Positions 52,681-61,715 are shown, counted from the first letter of the stretch. The stretch is DNA of 64,000 bases from Luteolibacter rhizosphaerae (GCF_025950095.1 NZ_JAPDDR010000003.1:434001-498000); one strand, 5' to 3'. Numbers and translations are program-made. Notes: generated by a model from the sequence alone, not told the origin.

Positions 52681-53790
52681 CTATTCGGCGAGCTTCTTCC
52701 TGATATCCTCAACCCGGTCCGCGTGCTGGTAGAACGGGGGGTAGATAGTCTCAAAAAGGAGCAGCCATCCGGCCGTCAGATCGCCAGGCGGCAGATCATT
52801 CACGGCTTCCTCGAGGATTTGATCGAAGCTCTCCCAAGTCTCCCGGGTCGCGGGCTTCAGAAGCACCGAGTCCAATCCTTTGCAGAAGGTGTATTTGGAG
52901 TATGCCGTGCGGCGTGCGGGCGGCTGCATGAATCCCTCGCCGAAACGTTCCCCCGGCGCCCGCTGTTCCAGCAATTTGCCCATTTGTTCCAAAATCATTC
53001 CGCGCTCGAGCCTCACGATCGTCCCGATATCTTCCCCGGCCGGAGGATTCAGCAGGGAGCTTCGCAAACGAAGCCGTGACGCGGAGGAGAAGCTTCCTCG
53101 AGCGAGGCCGATCTCGATAAGCGACACCGCCGCAGCCTTGACCCGCTTCCCCACCAGCACGGAAAGTAGGAAGTGCTGACTTTGGAGATGATCGCCGATT
53201 TGCAGCAAAGTCTCGATGGAATCCATCGCGGTCGCTTCTTCGTTCAGCGCCAAGGCGGCTTCGGCTCTGAGGGAAATTATCCCGGTCATGTCTATCAGCC
53301 AATCCAGAACCTCGGAAAGCCGATCACGATCACGATCCAATGCAAGCGGAAGCCGGCAAGCGGGACGCCCGGCGGCTTCACGGATCGCCGCGAGGTCAGC
53401 CGCGAGGGTAGCACCGCGCTCCATTACCATCGCGGCTTTCTCGGGTTTGTCCTCGAACCATGATCTCCCGTTGTCGGGCTCTTCATGGCCATCCAGCGCG
53501 TCGTAGGCCCAATATTTCCAGTCCCATACTACTTTCGCTTCTGGAGACTTCTCTGAAGCGATCATAGCCTTGATCCACGGATGGGCGGCGAAGTTCTCGC
53601 GATCCGCCACGACCGGTGGGAGCCACGCCTCGATCCCCAGATCTTCGCCGCGGGATCGGCACTCCTGCTGATAGTTCTCCCATCGCTCGACATCGCGCCG
53701 GATCGCCTGCAAGCGCACGAGCAGCCCGGCCACCACCACTAGGAACAAGACAGTCCCAGCAATCCACCATCCATGCTTCCGAAGCGCCAT
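52681..53790 (-). CDS. Membrane-anchored hypothetical protein
   Basis: 369 residues. N-terminal anchor (WWIAGTVLFLVVVAGLLV), short helical stalk (RDVERWENYQQECRSRG), then a mostly helical soluble region without recognisable enzyme motifs (LPLALDRDRDRLSEVLDWLIDM; ETLLQIGDHLQSQHFLLSVLVG). Reminiscent of uncharacterised verrucomicrobial proteins with the same anchor layout. ATG 53790 chosen since it yields a normal N-terminus; an in-frame start 14 codons upstream is possible. 46 bp before purN. Confidence 0.65.
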   Translation of the reverse strand: MALRKHGWWIAGTVLFLVVVAGLLVRLQAIRRDVERWENYQQECRSRGEDLGIEAWLPPVVADRENFAAHPWIKAMIASEKSPEAKVVWDWKYWAYDALDGHEEPDNGRSWFEDKPEKAAMVMERGATLAADLAAIREAAGRPACRLPLALDRDRDRLSEVLDWLIDMTGIISLRAEAALALNEEATAMDSIETLLQIGDHLQSQHFLLSVLVGKRVKAAAVSLIEIGLARGSFSSASRLRLRSSLLNPPAGEDIGTIVRLERGMILEQMGKLLEQRAPGERFGEGFMQPPARRTAYSKYTFCKGLDSVLLKPATRETWESFDQILEEAVNDLPPGDLTAGWLLLFETIYPPFYQHADRVEDIRKKLAE

Positions 53791-53839
53791 GCGCGGAAAT
53801 TGGCGGACGCTGCCGAAGAAGCCAATGGCCAATGATCGC

Positions 53840-53875
53840 TTGACCGGTCAGCGTATGTGGTAATTATTACCACAT
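53840..53875 (+). promoter_or_regulatory. Promoter/operator of the VapBC-type module
   Basis: TTGACC at 53840-53845, AT-rich -10 region about 53861-53868, and a palindrome with 9 bp arms ATGTGGTAA (53855-53863) and TTACCACAT (53867-53875) separated by 3 nt. The right arm includes the first two bases of the antitoxin ATG, so the mRNA would be leaderless or nearly so and repressor binding would cover the start. Confidence 0.75.
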
Positions 53876-54155
53876 GAGTTACCGCATGGTCAGGACCAGC
53901 ATGTCGCTGGATACGGCTACGCTCGAGACGATGGATGCTTTGGCCAAGCGATGGTCGGTATCCAAGGCCGAGATCATGCGCCGCGCCGTGCGGACCTTGA
54001 AGGCTGAGGCGGATCGCGAAACCCGCAAGCTAACGCCGCTTCAGGCCCTAGACTGGCTGCAGGGTGGGGGCGGCCTTTCGGTGAAGGAAGGAGAGGCCTT
54101 CAAGAAAGCCATTCGTGCGGAGCGCGAATCAAAAAAGTACTGGTGGGAGGCATGA
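53874..54155 (+). CDS. Ribbon-helix-helix antitoxin (VapB-like)
   Basis: 93 residues. The N-terminal RHH motif MVRTSMSLDTATLETMDAL, KRWSVSKAEIMRRAVRT is clear; the C-terminal half, rich in E/K, probably binds the toxin. It overlaps the toxin gene by ATGA, the usual coupling in TA modules. The palindrome over its start fits autorepression by the RHH dimer or the toxin-antitoxin complex. Confidence 0.87.
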   Translation: MSYRMVRTSMSLDTATLETMDALAKRWSVSKAEIMRRAVRTLKAEADRETRKLTPLQALDWLQGGGGLSVKEGEAFKKAIRAERESKKYWWEA

Positions 54156-54538
54156 TCCATCTGGATACCAACCTGCTCGTGGAGCTGGTTAGCGTGGGTT
54201 CGCCGGGTGCGGTGATCGTGCGCGGGTGGATTGCAGGTGGAGAAGATGTGGGCACCTCGGCGATTGCTTGGTCGGAGTTCTGCAACGGCCCTTTGTCCTC
54301 CGGGCAGAAAGATGCGGCCTTCGCGGTGCTGGATGGTAACATTCAGGACTTCACTTGGCGCGAGGGCGAGCAGGCAGCCCGGCTTTTCAATCTCGCTGGG
54401 CGCCGGAAGGGATCCCACTCGGACTGCATGATCGCTGCCTCTGCCCTGACCACCGGCAGCCGTCTGGCCACGAGGAACACTGCCGATTTCGCCCGCTTCG
54501 TTTCTCACGGGCTCGTGCTCGAATCACTCGGCGTATGA
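54152..54538 (+). CDS. PIN-domain toxin (VapC-like ribonuclease)
   Basis: 128-residue PIN nuclease predicted to cut RNA. Acidic active-site residues visible: Asp4 in HLDTNLL, Glu in AWSEFCNG, Asp in SHSDCMIAASA and Asp in NTADFARF. Start at ATG 54152, overlapping the antitoxin stop, which gives MIHLDTNLL; three further in-frame residues upstream are unlikely to be used. Confidence 0.88.
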   Translation: MIHLDTNLLVELVSVGSPGAVIVRGWIAGGEDVGTSAIAWSEFCNGPLSSGQKDAAFAVLDGNIQDFTWREGEQAARLFNLAGRRKGSHSDCMIAASALTTGSRLATRNTADFARFVSHGLVLESLGV

Positions 54539-54640
54539 TCTGCCGATCGATCCACGCGCGGCGGATGTAAGGAACGGTCCAAAAAGCGAGCCGCCCGCTT
54601 TTCGGATTTGGCCTTTTGCGCAGCTCGGCTAATCAGGCGC

Positions 54641-55741
54641 ATGCACGACCCGCGAATCGATCAGCTCGCCCGCCAACTCGTCCGCTACTCCACCTCCCTG
54701 CAGAAGGGTGAGAAGATCCTGCTGGATCTCTACGACGTGCCGGAATCGATCGGTCTGGCCCTGATTCGCGAGGCCCGCGCGAAGGGTGCCTACCCGCTGC
54801 TGCGCCTGCACAATTCCCGCCTGAACCGCGAGATGCAGAAGGGCGCGGAGGACGAGCAGTACAAGATCATCGCCAAGCACCTGCTGGCGGAGATGAAGGA
54901 CATGGACGCCTACATCGCCATCCGCGGTAGCCACAATATCGCGGAAAGCAGCGACGTGCCCGCCGCGAACATGAAGCTCGTCATGAAGCACATGCGCGGC
55001 GTGATTGACCACCGCGTGAAGAAGACCAAGTGGTGCGTGCTGCGCTGGCCCACCCCATCCATGGCCCAGCAGGCCGGGATGAGCACCGAGGCCTTCGAGG
55101 ACTTCTACTTCGATGTCTGCCTGGTGGATTACAAGAGCCTGGTGCCTGCCGCCACCGCGCTGAAGAAGCTGATGGACCAGACCGACGAGGTCCACATCAC
55201 CGGCCCCGGCACCGACCTCAAATTCTCGATCAAGGACATCCCCGCCATCGTCTGCGCCGGCACCCACAACATCCCGGACGGCGAGGTCTTCACCGCGCCG
55301 GTGAAGGACTCGGTCAACGGCGTGATCTCCTACAACGCACCGACGATCTACCAGGGCATCCCCTTCGACTCGATCAAGCTCACCTTCGAGAAGGGCAAGG
55401 TCGTGAAGGCCGAGTCCCCCGGCAAGACCAAGGAGATCAACAAGATCCTCGATAGCGATGCCGGTGCCCGCTACATCGGCGAGTTCGCTCTCGGCTACAA
55501 TGCCGCGATCAAGCATCCGATGCGCGACATCCTCTTCGACGAGAAGATCGGCGGCTCCTTCCACTTCACCCCCGGCCAAGCCTACGAGGAAGCCGACAAC
55601 GGCAACCGCTCGCAGGTCCACTGGGACATGGTCTGCATCCAGCGCAAGGACTACGGCGGCGGCGAGATCAAGTTCGACGGCAAGGTCATCCGCAAGGACG
55701 GCGTCTTCCTGCCGAAGAACCTCGCCAAGCTGAACGGATAA
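54641..55741 (+). CDS. M29 family aminopeptidase
   Basis: Metal-dependent aminopeptidase of the AmpS/aminopeptidase T family. 366 residues with the family's metal ligands: Glu in [10 protein letters not shown], Glu in IGEFALGYN, His in FHFTPGQAY and the His/Asp pair in [11 protein letters not shown] 54641 is chosen ([10 protein letters not shown]); codons upstream are in the spacer. Single gene followed by REP-like hairpins. Confidence 0.93.
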   Translation: MHDPRIDQLARQLVRYSTSLQKGEKILLDLYDVPESIGLALIREARAKGAYPLLRLHNSRLNREMQKGAEDEQYKIIAKHLLAEMKDMDAYIAIRGSHNIAESSDVPAANMKLVMKHMRGVIDHRVKKTKWCVLRWPTPSMAQQAGMSTEAFEDFYFDVCLVDYKSLVPAATALKKLMDQTDEVHITGPGTDLKFSIKDIPAIVCAGTHNIPDGEVFTAPVKDSVNGVISYNAPTIYQGIPFDSIKLTFEKGKVVKAESPGKTKEINKILDSDAGARYIGEFALGYNAAIKHPMRDILFDEKIGGSFHFTPGQAYEEADNGNRSQVHWDMVCIQRKDYGGGEIKFDGKVIRKDGVFLPKNLAKLNG

Positions 55742-55781
55742 CAAGGAGCGGGTGCGTCCCGCGCCCCATGCCTTTCTTCTC

Positions 55782-55850
55782 CGCGGTGTAGCGGAAGGAC
55801 TCTCGTCCTTCCGGCTGTGGCCATGTCCGGAACGAAAGCCCGTTCCGGAT
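55782..55850. repeat. REP-like double hairpin
   Basis: CGGAAGGAC-TCTC-GTCCTTCCG (55792-55813), matching the hairpin in the 9.3-9.7 kb array including the preceding TGTAG, followed by a second hairpin TCCGGAACG-6 nt-CGTTCCGGA (55826-55849) not seen there. Downstream of the M29 gene; could also work as a weak terminator though no T tract follows. Confidence 0.75.
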
Positions 55851-55874
55851 GACTTCGGCCCGCACCCTCATCGC

Positions 55875-55902
55875 TTGCATCACGCAGGCATCCGCCTCAA
55901 CT
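55875..55902 (+). promoter_or_regulatory. Putative promoter of array gene A
   Basis: CGC-TTGCAT and TCAACT separated by 16 bp (55875-55880, 55897-55902), 10 nt before the ATG. The same layout precedes array genes B and C. Confidence 0.45.
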
Positions 55903-55912
55903 TCGGACCATC

Positions 55913-57334
55913 ATGGCTCGGATCATCTGGCTTACTTGGCTCGCGTTCGTGCTGTGTGCGCAGGCCGATGTGACCGTGGTTTGGAAGGGTCCCGTGGAGT
56001 CCCTCTCACCCGCATTTCCTGAGGGCAAGAATCTCCCGAAACTCGAAACGGAGCCTGTGCGATCACCACTATTCAAGCCGGGTGATTCCTTACGGGATAT
56101 GTCGGCATGGGTTTCAAAGCGAAGCGGTTTGATCGCTCTCTCGCAAGAGGGAGCTGCCGCGGCACAGAAACCCGCAAACGATCCGCCTCGGTGGCCGGGG
56201 GATTGGGTGGTCTGGAAAGAGAGTTCCGGCATGATTGCGGCGAGTGGGTCATACAATGACATCTTCCTCGTCGAGGAGGCCTTGGGCTTCAGCAAGATGC
56301 CCACCGTGATCCGGACCCGGCTTGAACTCGTGTCCGCCGACAAGACGAAAAACCGGAGCGCCGTTCTTACGGGCAGATCGGGAGAAGAGGCCACCTTGAA
56401 GGTGGAGGGGCTTGAAGCGAATGTGACGGGTGAGGATTGGAGTTTTTCTTTAGGTGCGGTCGATCTTCTCCTGACCGTCCAGTGGGCCGATGCGGGTTCG
56501 AGCAAACCATGGGGAGTTTCTACGGCTCTTACCTTGGAAGAGGGCAAGCGCACCTTGGTGGCGGGGCAGGGCACCGGTCAGGATCGCTGGCAGCTTTTTG
56601 CCACGGCCTCGATTGAAATGACCAATGGCTTGCCGCTTCGGGAGGCGCGTTGGACTGAGAAGGAGGGGCGTCTGGAGCCTTGGCCTCGCGTCGCTGCGAA
56701 TGACAATCAGATCCGGAAACCCATCGGGAGTGATCTTTCCATCACCATGTATCGCTTTGCGAATCCGTGGAGCCGTCTCCGCAACAGCCCTGAGCCCTTT
56801 GCGCCGCTTCCTCAGGTAGTCGTACCGGATGCTCTTTCGAACTGGATGCGTGGTCCCGTCGCCGATGTGGGCGCCATCCTTTTCGAGGGCTTGGCGAATC
56901 CCGCTTGGTTTGCTGGTTTCGACTCCCGTAGCGGTCGGATCTTGGTGCTTGCGGATGCAGAGGCTCAAGATCGGTGCGAGTCGCGATTGAACACTGGCGT
57001 CGTGGACCCAATCGTGGGTGAGAATCTTTGGGTCGGATCCAATCCAAGCTCTGGGGCGTGGTTGCTCGCTTGCCGGGCGCGTGAGGAGGCCCGGATCTAC
57101 GCCCCGGAGGTCGAAGCGGTGCCCGCATTTGAAGTCTCCATCTCCGAGTTGGGAGACCATTCATACGATCTCCAGTTCGCTGCCGCGCGCATTCCACTGG
57201 AAGGTGCCGCTGCTAGGATCTCCGGCGAAGGACTTTTCAAGCTCGTTGCCCCCGACTTCGTGACACGCAAGGACTTCATGGCCGAGCAAGGCGACGGGAT
57301 GATCACCATCTTTCTCCGGCGATCTCCTCCTTGA
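55913..57334 (+). CDS. Secreted paralog A of a four-gene tandem family, function unknown
   Basis: 473 residues with a signal peptide (about 1-19, ARIIWLTWLAFVLCAQA-D). Body pattern shared with B-D: P-x-x-S-x-(F)-x-x-G-D-x-L, then W-V-V-W near residue 100, followed by a short strand and D-(I/L)-x-x-(V/L)-(E/Q) helix, RTRLELVS, GRSGEEA, and a second half with FDSRSGRILVLADAEAQDRCE and a closing beta region. The two V-V-W/A-L-A-D strand-helix segments resemble the N-domains of secretin-like proteins. No catalytic motif found. Confidence 0.75.
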   Translation: MARIIWLTWLAFVLCAQADVTVVWKGPVESLSPAFPEGKNLPKLETEPVRSPLFKPGDSLRDMSAWVSKRSGLIALSQEGAAAAQKPANDPPRWPGDWVVWKESSGMIAASGSYNDIFLVEEALGFSKMPTVIRTRLELVSADKTKNRSAVLTGRSGEEATLKVEGLEANVTGEDWSFSLGAVDLLLTVQWADAGSSKPWGVSTALTLEEGKRTLVAGQGTGQDRWQLFATASIEMTNGLPLREARWTEKEGRLEPWPRVAANDNQIRKPIGSDLSITMYRFANPWSRLRNSPEPFAPLPQVVVPDALSNWMRGPVADVGAILFEGLANPAWFAGFDSRSGRILVLADAEAQDRCESRLNTGVVDPIVGENLWVGSNPSSGAWLLACRAREEARIYAPEVEAVPAFEVSISELGDHSYDLQFAAARIPLEGAAARISGEGLFKLVAPDFVTRKDFMAEQGDGMITIFLRRSPP

Positions 57335-57348
57335 AGCGCCCTCATCGC

Positions 57349-57376
57349 TTGCATCGCTCAGGTATCCGACTCAACT
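57349..57376 (+). promoter_or_regulatory. Putative promoter of array gene B
   Basis: TTGCAT and TCAACT with 16 bp spacer (57349-57354, 57371-57376), 7 nt before the ATG; nearly identical to the block before gene A. Confidence 0.45.
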
Positions 57377-57383
57377 TCGGACC

Positions 57384-58790
57384 ATGGCCCGGATCATCTG
57401 TCTCGCTTGCCTTGCGCTCGTGCTGTGTGCGCAGGCCGTTACCGTGGGGTGGAAGGTCCCTTTTCATAGTTCCCTCCCGGAGAGGTTCGCTGGCTTAGGG
57501 GCTACCAGGATGGAAAATGCTCCGGCAAAGTCTGTGTTCTTTGCAGAGGGGGATGAACTCTGGGAGATCTCAAAGACGATTCAGTGGAGCAGCGAGGCGG
57601 ATCCATTCGAGGAAGAGACATCGGAGACTTCTAAGGCCAAGCCATGGGGCGGCGATTGGGTGGTCTGGAATGCACGTTCCCGGACGGTGATCGGCAGTGG
57701 ATCATGGGACGATATCCGGCGTTTGGAACAGAGCCTGAGCATCAACTCCATTCCCACGCTCCAGAGGACGAGGTTTGAGTTCGTGGCCACCGCTGGCGAA
57801 GCCGCCGAGGCATCGAGACGGAGCGAATTGGTTCTAACGAGTCGGGACTCGGAGGAAGCCAGCGCAGAGGTCGAGGGCGTGAGGGCTAAGACCACATCGC
57901 AAAGCGACATGCGTCATGCCCTAAGTCATAGCGCCATCTTGTTCTTTTGGCCGGGAAAGGAGAAGGGAGTCCGATGGGAAGTTAGTTCAAGGTCCACCGT
58001 TGCAGACGGCGTCCGCACGCGAATTGCGAAGGGTCGGGATCATGACGAGAACTGGGAGCTCTACGCGACCATCTCCACCGAGACGGCGGATGGAACACCT
58101 CTCCACGGAGAACGCTGGATCGAAGCTCCATCGGGGCCGGTTCTCTGGGCTCATTATCCCATTGCCGGGTCCTATCGGGAAAGCTTCGAAGGCGATCTGA
58201 TCCTGAAGGTATACCCGGTGCGGGATGACTTCATGAACAAGTTGGGTGGGGGGCTTCCGGGGCAGGCAGTATTTGTCGAGGGATCCTCAGCTGTGAACGG
58301 GGCTCGCCGGTGGTATCTCGACGTCCGCCCGCTGCTTGAGCAGAACGGGGTTAAGCTCGTTCATCCTGAGGCATGGATCGGCTTTGATCCCTCCACCTCA
58401 AGCGTGGTCGCACTTGCCGACCGCGAAAACCAGGATCTGCTGGAAGGCATTCTCGACATGGGAAGATCACCGGTCCGCGCAGTTTGGCTAGAGACGAATC
58501 CCGAGTCCGGCGGATGGGGAATTCTGAGCCGTTCGGGAGAGAAGGCTTCGATTTCCAGATCCAATCAGGGCGAGACCGTTTTGGCATGCGATATCGAGCC
58601 TACCATCGGCGGCAATGAGCAGGTCATCGACCTGCGGTATCAATTCGATGTGATGAACGGGCAGAAGCAGGTCGGGCGCATGCAATCCGCGACCACGCTC
58701 TTCCCCGACCGACCCCAAGTCGTCGGTAAGGTCTTCTCCTCGGACGGCAAGGAGATCGAGGTCGTCATGACCGCGAGCATCTCGCCTTGA
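57384..58790 (+). CDS. Secreted paralog B of the tandem family
   Basis: 468 residues; signal peptide ARIICLACLALVLCAQA. Shares with its neighbours: S-V-F-F-A-E-G-D-E-L-W-E-I-S, GDWVVWNARSRTVIGSGSWDD, RTRFEFVATAGE, WELYATISTETADGTPL, WIGFDPSTSSVVALADRENQDLLEGIL, GGWGILSRSGEKASI and a C-terminal strand-rich end EVVMTASISP. It has its own predicted promoter 49 bp after gene A. Function unknown. Confidence 0.75.
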   Translation: MARIICLACLALVLCAQAVTVGWKVPFHSSLPERFAGLGATRMENAPAKSVFFAEGDELWEISKTIQWSSEADPFEEETSETSKAKPWGGDWVVWNARSRTVIGSGSWDDIRRLEQSLSINSIPTLQRTRFEFVATAGEAAEASRRSELVLTSRDSEEASAEVEGVRAKTTSQSDMRHALSHSAILFFWPGKEKGVRWEVSSRSTVADGVRTRIAKGRDHDENWELYATISTETADGTPLHGERWIEAPSGPVLWAHYPIAGSYRESFEGDLILKVYPVRDDFMNKLGGGLPGQAVFVEGSSAVNGARRWYLDVRPLLEQNGVKLVHPEAWIGFDPSTSSVVALADRENQDLLEGILDMGRSPVRAVWLETNPESGGWGILSRSGEKASISRSNQGETVLACDIEPTIGGNEQVIDLRYQFDVMNGQKQVGRMQSATTLFPDRPQVVGKVFSSDGKEIEVVMTASISP

Positions 58791-58807
58791 AGTCGCGGCT
58801 TCGCCGC

Positions 58808-58836
58808 TTGCATGGAGCGGGCATCTAGCCTCAACT
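58808..58836 (+). promoter_or_regulatory. Putative promoter of array gene C
   Basis: TTGCAT and TCAACT with 17 bp spacer (58808-58813, 58831-58836), 10 nt before the ATG. Confidence 0.45.
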
Positions 58837-58846
58837 TCGGACCATC

Positions 58847-60253
58847 ATGGCCCGGATCATCTGTCTTGCTTGGCTTGCGCTCGCCCTTTGGGCGCAGGCT
58901 TCCGTGACGGCGGGATGGAAGGTGCCAAGTTCGCAAGTGGTCTACTCCTTGGGGGATGATCCCAATGTGCCAAAGCTGGAGAATCCTCCGGGCGAATCCG
59001 CCTTCTTCCAATCCGGCGACGAGCTTTGGGATCTCTCGCAGATCGTGTCTCACCGGATCTTCATGGAAGGCGGTGAGCTGGGTGTGATTCCCGATTGGCC
59101 AGGCGAATGGGTGGTGTGGAATGCCCGTTCGGGAATGGTGGTGGCACGGGGTTCGGAGAGCGATCTGTTACTCGTCCAAGGAGCTCTGGAGCTTCCCCAA
59201 TTAGAGTATGAGCTCCGCGCGAAGCTGGAGTTGGTCGCTGGGGGGGAGAAGATCGCGCGCTCGATCTCGCAGATCATCCAGAGCGGAATCGAGGCCTCGG
59301 CAAAGTCGGGAGATCTTGAGCTGAAGTTGTTGCCGACTTCATCGTCAAGCAGTAGCTGGATCGATCTCACCATCGATACGAAGTGGACTGAAAACGGTGT
59401 TTCATGGGAGTACACCTCAACTCTCCTTATCCCCGATGGCAGGAGAGTGCGGATTGCCTCTCACGCCTCCAATGGCGAACAATGGGAGCTATTCCTTACC
59501 ATCACGCAAGAACTCCCCGACGGAACAAAGCGATCAGAGACTCGTTGTAGAGAGGCCTCCGGAGGCTTGGAGAATTGGCCTTTGCCAGCCGGATGGAAGG
59601 AATCGGCAAGGGAGCCTTTCCATCATGGCCTGCAACTCGGCGTGCTGCAAATCGACGACTGGGAGGTTCCTGCGGATTTGATTGAGAAATCGTTACAGGG
59701 CACGAATCCGGATGGCATCGCCAAGATTGCGGCACCGGCCGAGCTGGCGAGATGGATCAAGGGGGATTGCCATGACCTAACTCCGTTCTTCCGGGAGCAG
59801 GGGGTGCCGCTGGACCGGACCGGAACCAAAGTGATCTTCGATCCCGGGTGGCAGCGCGTTATCGTGTTGGGGAGTGAGGAGGACCTCGAATTGGTCGAGT
59901 TTCTATTCGGAATCGACCGGAACATCTCCCAAGATGACACGGGAAGAGACTGTCTCTGGATCGAGCTCTCCCAGTCGGAGAAGATTTGGGGTCTGGCCTG
60001 CCGATCCGGCTCGACCGCGAAGCTATCCGGGAAAGGCGGGACGGAGGGAAACTCTCTTGAGCTTGAGCCCATCCTCGGGGGCAGCGGCAGGATCGCCGGG
60101 TTGGCCTATTGCTTGGGCTTGTCCAGCGGGTCCAGCGAGCTGCTTTCCAAAACGATCCTGATCCTCGATGTCCCTCAGAACCTCGGCGGCTTCATGTTGC
60201 CGGGCCAAGCGGAGGAGGAGATTGAGGTAACGCTGAAGACGCTCTTTCCCTGA
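58847..60253 (+). CDS. Secreted paralog C of the tandem family
   Basis: 468 residues; signal peptide ARIICLAWLALALWAQA. Conserved blocks: SAFFQSGDELWDLS, GEWVVWNARSGMVVARGSESDLLLVQGAL, RAKLELVAGGEKIARS, WELFLTITQELPDGT, VIFDPGWQRVIVLGSEEDLELVEFL, WGLACRSGSTAKLSG, ending EEIEVTLKTLFP. Gene D starts 16 bp later, so C and D are probably co-transcribed. Function unknown. Confidence 0.75.
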   Translation: MARIICLAWLALALWAQASVTAGWKVPSSQVVYSLGDDPNVPKLENPPGESAFFQSGDELWDLSQIVSHRIFMEGGELGVIPDWPGEWVVWNARSGMVVARGSESDLLLVQGALELPQLEYELRAKLELVAGGEKIARSISQIIQSGIEASAKSGDLELKLLPTSSSSSSWIDLTIDTKWTENGVSWEYTSTLLIPDGRRVRIASHASNGEQWELFLTITQELPDGTKRSETRCREASGGLENWPLPAGWKESAREPFHHGLQLGVLQIDDWEVPADLIEKSLQGTNPDGIAKIAAPAELARWIKGDCHDLTPFFREQGVPLDRTGTKVIFDPGWQRVIVLGSEEDLELVEFLFGIDRNISQDDTGRDCLWIELSQSEKIWGLACRSGSTAKLSGKGGTEGNSLELEPILGGSGRIAGLAYCLGLSSGSSELLSKTILILDVPQNLGGFMLPGQAEEEIEVTLKTLFP

Positions 60254-60269
60254 TGCTGGCCACAGTCCC

Positions 60270-61715
60270 ATGAAAATCTTCATCATGTTCTTGCTGCTCC
60301 TGTTAACCTCCGGGGTAACGCGGGCCGCCGTGACTGTTGCTTGGAAAGTCCCCGTCGAATCGCAGGCCGCTGATTTCCGCTCGGACGAAAGGTATCGGAA
60401 GTTGGACCAGCCTCCTGCGGCGTCCGCCTTCTTCCAAGCGGGTGACGAGCTATGGGATGTCTCGAAGGCGATCTCGTGGCCGCGAGGCTTCAGGCCGACG
60501 AAGAGGGAGAAGAAAGAGGAGGAGGGAAATGATCCCTTTGCCGCGAGGCGCTCGGGGGATTGGGATTGGAATGGGGAGCCCGATGGGAAATGGGATGGCG
60601 AGTGGGTGGTGTGGAATGCCCGCTCGCGGATGTTCATCGCCCGCGGATCGTGGGAGGATGTTCGGCAGATCGAGGCGGGGCTGAAGTTCAACGGGCGCCT
60701 TGAGATATTTCGCACCAAGCTGGAGCTAGTGGAGGCTGGCCAGCCTTCCCGCTCGATCTCATTGGTGTCGCGATCCGGTGAGAAATCGATCATGGAGGTC
60801 GGTGGCTTCAAGCTGGAGCTGGAAGCTGACGGGAGAGAGCAGATCCCCGAAAATTACGCCAAGCTCGTGGTCAAGTGGCCCTCGGGTAAGAAAGGCGAGA
60901 CTTGGGAGCTAGCCACCGCATTGACCCTGAAGGATGCCAAGCCACTCCGCGTGGCGGGCCACGGAAGCGGCGCGGAGGAATGGGAGCTCTTTGCTTCCAC
61001 CGAACGGGAGTGGCTCGATGGCACGCCCGTCTCCCCAGGACGGTGGATTGAGGAGAAAGGAGCGGTCACCCTTTGGTCCGTGCCACAGTATCATCAAGAC
61101 GAGGCGCGCGACCTCGGGGAGGGTTATAAGATGGCGCTCTTCTACATTGGTAAGGACACGCCCTTGAAGATGGTCGGACACGGGTCACAGACCCCTTCCA
61201 CGGCAGTCGAAGTCCCTGAGAAAGCTGCCGGACTTCTCCGCGGCAGCGTCATGGATTTGCGCCCCCATCTGGCACTAAATGGAATCCGGCTGGATGAGGC
61301 ACGGGAGTTTGCAGGCTTCGATCCCGTGAGCGGGCATCTGCTCGTCATCGCCCGTGACCGCTGGGTGCAGGACATCGAAGGGCTCCTCTCCGGCGGAGGC
61401 GATCCGGGTGTGTCCCACTGGGTGAAGACCGGCCCCGAAGCCGGAGCTTGGCGGCTCAGCTCGCGATCCGGTGAGAAGGCAACGCTTGCCCGGAAGAAGA
61501 ACGGCGAAGTCGAGTCGCTCTTCGAGACCGAGCTTAGCTCGGGCGGGAACGGGAAGATCTTCGACCTCAGCTACCGGCTCCAGCCCGGGCCCGGGCAATT
61601 GTTGCAGTCGAAGGGGACCTTCCTGATAGACACGCCACGGGAAGCGGGAAGCTTCACCGCCGCCGAAGGGCAAGAGGTGAAGGTGATCCTCACCGCCGGG
61701 AGCGAGCCGCGGTGA
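60270..61715 (+). CDS. Secreted paralog D of the tandem family
   Basis: 481 residues; a different, longer signal peptide (MKIFIMFLLLLLTSGVTRAA). Retains SAFFQAGDELWDVSKAISW, GEWVVWNARSRMFIARGSWEDVRQIE, RTKLELVEAGQPSRS, WELFASTEREWLDGTPV, FAGFDPVSGHLLVIARDRWVQDIEGLL, WRLSSRSGEKATLARK and EVKVILTAGSEP. Contains an acidic/basic insert (KREKKEEEG) around residue 75. Lacks the near-identical promoter/leader block of A-C, consistent with being transcribed with C. Function unknown. Confidence 0.75.
   Translation: MKIFIMFLLLLLTSGVTRAAVTVAWKVPVESQAADFRSDERYRKLDQPPAASAFFQAGDELWDVSKAISWPRGFRPTKREKKEEEGNDPFAARRSGDWDWNGEPDGKWDGEWVVWNARSRMFIARGSWEDVRQIEAGLKFNGRLEIFRTKLELVEAGQPSRSISLVSRSGEKSIMEVGGFKLELEADGREQIPENYAKLVVKWPSGKKGETWELATALTLKDAKPLRVAGHGSGAEEWELFASTEREWLDGTPVSPGRWIEEKGAVTLWSVPQYHQDEARDLGEGYKMALFYIGKDTPLKMVGHGSQTPSTAVEVPEKAAGLLRGSVMDLRPHLALNGIRLDEAREFAGFDPVSGHLLVIARDRWVQDIEGLLSGGGDPGVSHWVKTGPEAGAWRLSSRSGEKATLARKKNGEVESLFETELSSGGNGKIFDLSYRLQPGPGQLLQSKGTFLIDTPREAGSFTAAEGQEVKVILTAGSEPR

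Noticed and set aside
54629-55744. Minus-strand open frame of 371 codons opposite the M29 gene
   Set aside because: No motifs, and the M29 aminopeptidase with metal ligands is on the plus strand.
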